A DNA stretch of 39,724 nt, taken from Micrococcales bacterium (lineage in GTDB: Bacteria; Actinomycetota; Actinomycetes; Actinomycetales; Cellulomonadaceae). Below the pieces are notes generated by a model. That model saw only the letters and a program-made list of their open reading frames with translations, made no database searches and had not been told where the DNA came from. This document shows positions 36,218-39,724 of the stretch, one piece after another; the first letter of the stretch is position 1, and every line of letters starts with the position of its first letter. Where the stretch lies: the NCBI GenBank assembly GCA_009785115.1, contig WQWY01000023.1:1-39724 (forward strand), in the 5' to 3' direction. The position numbers and the translations under genes are program-made.

Positions 36218-38047
36218 TCAACGGGTGAGAAGCCCGATCGCCTCCACGGTACGCGTCGCCAGGGCGAGCGCGAGGTCGCGCCGACCCTCTCGGTCTACCC
36301 GCACCTCGACCAGCGACAGCCCCGGGGCGGGAGACTCGAGCACCACCTCGAGGTCCTCGGCGTCCTGCACCAGCCGGTAGCGGATGCCGTAGGCCGAGGC
36401 CAGCGCCCCGAGGTCCACGCTGTGGGGGGTGGCGAACACCCGCTCGAAGCTGCGCTGGTAGGCCTCCTCCCCCGGTTCCAGGGTGTGGAAGATCGACCCG
36501 CCCTGATCGTTGGCGACGACGAGCTGCAGGTTGGGCACCTCGTCGTCGGGCGGCACCAGCAGGCTGCCGACGTCGTGCAAGAACGTCAGGTCACCGACCA
36601 GCGCACGCACCTGCCGGTCAGGCAGGGCCAGGGCGATGCCCGCCGCCGTGGACACCGTGCCGTCGATCCCGGAGAGGCCCCTGTTGGCCAGCACCAGCGG
36701 AGAGTCTTCCCAGCGGGCCACCAGGTCCAGGTCGCGGATCGGGTGCGACGCCCCGGCCACCAGCACGTCCTCGGGCTGGGAGGCCCGGGCCACCGCCCGG
36801 GCCAGGTACGGGCCGGTGATCTGGGGTGCGCTGCGGAACCGGCGCTGACGGCGCCGGGCGTCCTCGGCCTCGTCCAGCACCTCGTCGATGGCCTGGCCTG
36901 CGGCGTCGTCGGCGGCCGTCCACTCCCGCAACCAGCTGTCAGAACGTGACCCCCCGGAGCGCATCCGGGCGGGCACCTCGGTGAGCACCCGGGTGGCCGA
37001 GCGCGTCGGGTCTGACCAGTCGCGCCCGTGCGGGGCGACGACCACGACCTCGACGTCGTCACGGGCGAGCAGACGTTCCACGGCACGGGCCAGGGTCGGG
37101 CGGCCGAGCACGACCACACGACGCACCGCACCGCCCAGCTCTCGCAGCTCGACCAGCACCCGATAGGCGGCGATGGCGTTCGGACCGCCCCGAGCACCCG
37201 ACGACGGCTCGGCCAGCAGGGGCCAGCCGTTCGCCTCGGCCACGCGGCGCGCGACCGGCCCGGCGCCGTCCCCGGCGAGCAGCACCGTCGGCGGTGTGCG
37301 CCCGTGGTGCAACGGGCCAGACGACGAGCCCTGCGCGTGGGGGTCGACGCCCGCCGCACCGCGCGGGGCGACGACGGTGAGGCCCACGGTCGACGGCTCC
37401 GGCCAGGGCGCCGACCCAGGCACCAGCGGCGGACGGTAGGCGAGGTTGAGGTGCACCGGCCCGGGCGACCCGGTGCGCGCACCGACCGCTGCCGCCACCG
37501 CACGAGAGGCGAGCTGGCGCAGGTCGCGGTGCTCGCGAGGGTCACCGACCGGGGCGGGCACGTCCACCGTCAGCCTGGTCGCCGCACCGAACATCCCGGC
37601 CTGCTCGACGGTGGCCTGGTTGGCTCCCACGCCCTGCAGCTCGTGCGGGCGGTCGGCGGTCAGCACCAGCAGCGGGAGCCCGGCGTGGTGGGCCTCCATC
37701 ACGGCGGGCATCAGGTTGGCCACCGCGGTGCCCGAGGTGGTCACCACGGCGACCGGGCGCATCTCGTCGCCCGCGTCGGCGCCCTTGGCGAGCCCGAGCG
37801 CGAGGAACCCCGCCGCGCGCTCGTCGACGCGCACGTGCAGCCGCAGGGGCGGGACCTCGTCAGGTCGTTCCTCGTCGGGCTGCGCGGCGTCAGCGAGCGC
37901 GAAGGCGAGCGGGGCGCTGCGCGAGCCGGGGCAGAGCACCACGTCGCGCAGGCCGAGCGCGACCAGCGCTTGGAGGAGCACCCGGGCGCTGGTGGACGCG
38001 GGGAAGTGCACCGGGCCCTGGTCGGCGACCGGCTTCGTCGGGGTCAC
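36218..38047 (-). CDS. menD: MenD: SEPHCHC synthase, thiamine-diphosphate enzyme
   Basis: A protein of about 609 aa that joins 2-oxoglutarate-derived succinyl semialdehyde to isochorismate, the first committed step of menaquinone synthesis. MenD motifs include VLCPGSRSAPLAFAL near the N-terminus, VDERAAGFLALGLAKG with the ThDP-activating Glu, and TADRPHELQGVGANQATVEQ. The C-terminal blocks are NRGLSGIDGTVSTAAG, GDLTFLHD and NDQGGSIFHTLE for ThDP/Mg binding. It is somewhat longer than most MenDs, with low-complexity inserts near 60-75 and 230-250. The GTG at 38047 fits the family; GTG at 38086 in frame adds 13 residues, and neither has a strong ribosome site. menC precedes it by about 140 bp. 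Confidence 0.93.
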   Translation of the reverse strand: MTPTKPVADQGPVHFPASTSARVLLQALVALGLRDVVLCPGSRSAPLAFALADAAQPDEERPDEVPPLRLHVRVDERAAGFLALGLAKGADAGDEMRPVAVVTTSGTAVANLMPAVMEAHHAGLPLLVLTADRPHELQGVGANQATVEQAGMFGAATRLTVDVPAPVGDPREHRDLRQLASRAVAAAVGARTGSPGPVHLNLAYRPPLVPGSAPWPEPSTVGLTVVAPRGAAGVDPHAQGSSSGPLHHGRTPPTVLLAGDGAGPVARRVAEANGWPLLAEPSSGARGGPNAIAAYRVLVELRELGGAVRRVVVLGRPTLARAVERLLARDDVEVVVVAPHGRDWSDPTRSATRVLTEVPARMRSGGSRSDSWLREWTAADDAAGQAIDEVLDEAEDARRRQRRFRSAPQITGPYLARAVARASQPEDVLVAGASHPIRDLDLVARWEDSPLVLANRGLSGIDGTVSTAAGIALALPDRQVRALVGDLTFLHDVGSLLVPPDDEVPNLQLVVANDQGGSIFHTLEPGEEAYQRSFERVFATPHSVDLGALASAYGIRYRLVQDAEDLEVVLESPAPGLSLVEVRVDREGRRDLALALATRTVEAIGLLTR

Positions 38048-38187
38048 CAGGTCATTGTGCCTCGTCAACAGCGTCGGACGCTCCACTACAGGGTGATCGT
38101 GGCGTCCGATCCGGTGGTGCCGACCCCGGATTCATCCACTGACCGCCGTAATTCAGCGGCCGCGGGCACCTGGGCACCGTCCGTGGA

Positions 38188-39129
38188 TCAGGCGCTGACG
38201 GCGGCGACCCGTCTCGCCCACCGCTCGGCCGTCGCCTCCGAGGCGGGCGGCAACGGCCACACCGGGACCGGTCGGCGCACCGCGAGCACGCCGTCCGTGG
38301 GCACCAGCGGCTCGGCCACCAGGTCGGCGGCCAGCAGGTGCGCGGTGGCCAGCCCGCACGCGTAGGGAAGCTCCGGCAGAGCGGCGGCCAGCGCCAGCCC
38401 GGCACCCAGCCCGACGGACGACTCCAGGGCCGAGGAGACCACCACCGGCAGGGCGAGCCTCTCGGCCAGCTCTAGACACGCCCGCACCCCGCCCAGGGGC
38501 TGCACCTTGAGCACCACGACGTCGGCCGCGTGCTTGGCGGCCACCGCGAGCGGGTCGTCGCTGCGGCGGATCGACTCGTCGGCGGCGATCGGCACGCTGG
38601 TACGTCTGCGCAGCGCGGCCAGGTCGTCGACGCTGGCCACCGGTTGCTCGGCGTACTCCAGGCCGCCGGCGGCCCGGTCCAGCACGGCCAGCCTCGCCAC
38701 GGCGGTGTCCACGTCCCAGGCGGCGTTGGCGTCCACACGGATACGACCGTCCGGGCCGAGCGCGTCGCGCACCGCCTCGAGACGGGCCTGCTCCCGCGCG
38801 AGGGTCTGGTCCGGCTCGGCCACCTTGACCTTCGCGGTGCGACAGCCCGAGGCGGCGACGATGGCACGCGCCTCGGCGGCGCTCACCGCCGGCACCGTGA
38901 CGTTGACCTCGACGGCATCCCGCACCGGTGCGGGCCAGCCGACGTCCGCCGCCTCCCTGGCCGCCCGCCACCACGCACGGGCCTCGGCGTCGTCGTAGTC
39001 CCAGAACGGGGAGAACTCCGCCCAGCCCGCGTCCCCGCGGATCAGCACCCCGTCACGAGAGGTCAGGCCACGGAACCGGGTGCGCAGCGGAACCTGCCAG
39101 ACCGCCAGCTCGCTCGTCACGGGACCCAT
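38188..39129 (-). CDS. menC: o-Succinylbenzoate synthase MenC
   Basis: A 313-aa enolase-superfamily enzyme that dehydrates SHCHC to o-succinylbenzoate. The KxK motif is Lys100-Val-Lys102 (AKVKVAEP), metal ligands are Asp133 (RVDANAAWD), Glu161 (EQP) and Asp184 (AADES), and the second catalytic Lys is Lys208 (VLKVQPLGG). The length fits the short actinobacterial form. ATG at 39129 is given; GTG at 39120 and an in-frame start at 39162 are alternatives with no decisive ribosome site. It lies upstream of menD in the same direction. menB, menE and menA are not in the window. Confidence 0.92.
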   Translation of the reverse strand: MGPVTSELAVWQVPLRTRFRGLTSRDGVLIRGDAGWAEFSPFWDYDDAEARAWWRAAREAADVGWPAPVRDAVEVNVTVPAVSAAEARAIVAASGCRTAKVKVAEPDQTLAREQARLEAVRDALGPDGRIRVDANAAWDVDTAVARLAVLDRAAGGLEYAEQPVASVDDLAALRRRTSVPIAADESIRRSDDPLAVAAKHAADVVVLKVQPLGGVRACLELAERLALPVVVSSALESSVGLGAGLALAAALPELPYACGLATAHLLAADLVAEPLVPTDGVLAVRRPVPVWPLPPASEATAERWARRVAAVSA

Positions 39130-39189
39130 CTTTCCAGCGGTCCCGCCCCTGCCGGGCAGCACGCCCCGTCAGGCGACGTGGCTCGACGA

Positions 39190-39213
39190 ATCGCTGGTCA
39201 GATCGCTGGTCAG
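39190..39213. repeat. 12-bp tandem repeat upstream of menC
   Basis: ATCGCTGGTCAG occurs twice without change (39190-39201, 39202-39213) and is followed by a partial third copy. It lies 60-85 bp upstream of the menC start. On the minus strand each copy reads CTGACCAG, sharing TGACCAG with the menF inverted repeat. Confidence 0.7.
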
Positions 39214-39288
39214 ACGGCTGGGCCGACCCGGGTGTCCTCGACCTGGCGGTCAGACGTCCCGCCCCGCGATCTCTGGTGGCCATCTGCC

Positions 39289-39602
39289 ATGACCTACTCG
39301 AAGAGCCCGAAGGTCGGCTTGCTGCTCCACGCCATCACGCGACTCTGTGGCGACAGGCCTGGCCACCTGCTCAAACGTCACATCGCACCGGCCTCGACCG
39401 CCCCACGTCGAGCATCGACAACCGTCCGGCGCCTGACGGCCAAGCAGGTAGCCGAGGCCGCCCAGGCGCACCGATCCGGGCAGACCTTGGCAGCCATCGC
39501 TCGCAGGCTAGGTGTCAGCCGAGCGTCGTTGGCGGCGCATCTGGAGCGAGCCGGTGTCTACCAGCCCAGACGCACCATGACCGAGAAACAGGCCGACCAG
39601 GG
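39289..39602 (+). pseudogene. HTH/resolvase-like gene cut by an IS256-family element
   Basis: The frame beginning at ATG 39289 encodes about 104 residues before sequence character changes. Residues about 48-90 (RRLTAKQVAEAAQAHRSG and then LAAIARRLGVSRASLAAHL) form a helix-turn-helix of the type at the C-terminus of serine recombinases and in small actinobacterial HTH proteins. In that family a second HTH unit begins with a motif like MTPEQ; here RRTMTEKQADQ starts it and then stops making sense at about 39600. The frame then runs into IS DNA and ends at 39660. I read this as a gene truncated by insertion. The N-terminal part (MTYSKSPKVGLLLHAITRL) is not recognised. Confidence 0.6.
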
Positions 39603-39724
39603 GGAGTGTCTGATAAACGGTGGGCAAGGTGCTGGCGTCCTTAGTTGCTCGAGGGGTTGATGCGTCCCTCGAAGGTGATGGCGAACGCGTTGAGGGCGGC
39701 CTTCCACCGGTTGACCCATCGTGC
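39603..39724 (-). mobile_element. End of an IS256-family (mutator-type) insertion sequence
   Basis: The last 120 bp look like one end of an IS256-type element that extends past the window. It contains the C-terminus of a transposase on the minus strand, and a GTGTCTGATAAACGG-like end at about 39605. The exact terminal repeat and target duplication cannot be set without the other end. The boundary is placed where the HTH frame loses family similarity. Confidence 0.6.
39641..39724 (-). CDS. IS256-family transposase, C-terminal 27 residues (partial)
   Basis: The minus strand from the window edge to TAA at 39641-39643 encodes 27 residues including RWVNRWKAALNAFAITFEGR. A Trp-x-x-Arg-Trp stretch followed by LNAF(A/D)ITF is typical of the C-terminus of actinobacterial IS256/mutator transposases. 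The DDE catalytic part lies outside the window. It is partial only because the window ends. Confidence 0.65.
   Translation of the reverse strand, partial: ARWVNRWKAALNAFAITFEGRINPSSN

Noticed and set aside
39163..39288. Possible tRNA or small RNA between menC and the HTH gene
   Set aside because: I found no cloverleaf arms or TTCRA-like loop; only the 12-bp tandem repeat is visible.

Overview
The window is very GC-rich DNA with GTG starts, short intergenic gaps and many start/stop overlaps. It carries a complete 14-subunit menaquinone-type NADH dehydrogenase, menaquinone genes including a MenJ-like reductase, an FprA-type ferredoxin reductase and an RDD/FHA protein. This fits an actinomycete (Actinomycetota), most likely a Micrococcales member of the Cellulomonas/Sanguibacter/Promicromonospora kind. 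The genus cannot be fixed from sequence reading alone. Nearly all genes lie on the minus strand; menF and a broken HTH gene at the right edge are the exceptions.

Layout from left to right. Positions 1-376 are non-coding and hold repeats and a 15-bp perfect hairpin. Then come a Tat-exported cholesterol-oxidase-like GMC flavoenzyme (377-2212), the membrane protease HtpX (2453-3319), FprA (3466-4827) and an RDD-FHA membrane protein (4876-6378). Positions 6533-13379 hold seven minus-strand genes that read in transcription order nrfH, nrfA, a TPR protein, ccdA, resB, resC/ccsB and a TlpA/ResA thioredoxin. This is a nitrite-to-ammonium reductase together with a full System II cytochrome c maturation set. 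A 345-bp regulatory gap precedes nrfH. A polyprenyl diphosphate synthase (13725-14732) follows. The nuoA-N operon occupies 14842-31174. Upstream of nuoA lie menJ and menG. Divergent from menG is menF (isochorismate synthase), followed by a convergent HtrA/DegP-like protease, menD and menC. The right edge (39289-39724) is mobile-element debris: an HTH/resolvase-like reading frame is cut by the end of an IS256-family element whose transposase runs out of the window.

The genes form one respiratory story. MenF, MenD and MenC make the naphthoquinone ring precursor, the polyprenyl synthase makes the side chain, MenG methylates the ring and MenJ partly saturates the tail. NDH-1 loads electrons from NADH onto menaquinone, and NrfH can draw them off to NrfA for nitrite reduction outside the membrane. 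The most notable observations are an all-CXXCH NrfA (the active-site heme motif has His where the classic enzyme has Lys) packaged with its own haem-attachment machinery, an operator-like inverted repeat over a likely leaderless menF promoter, an 18-bp tandem duplication over the nuoA stop codon, and the IS256 insertion. I found no CRISPR array, phage module or clearly new multi-gene system.
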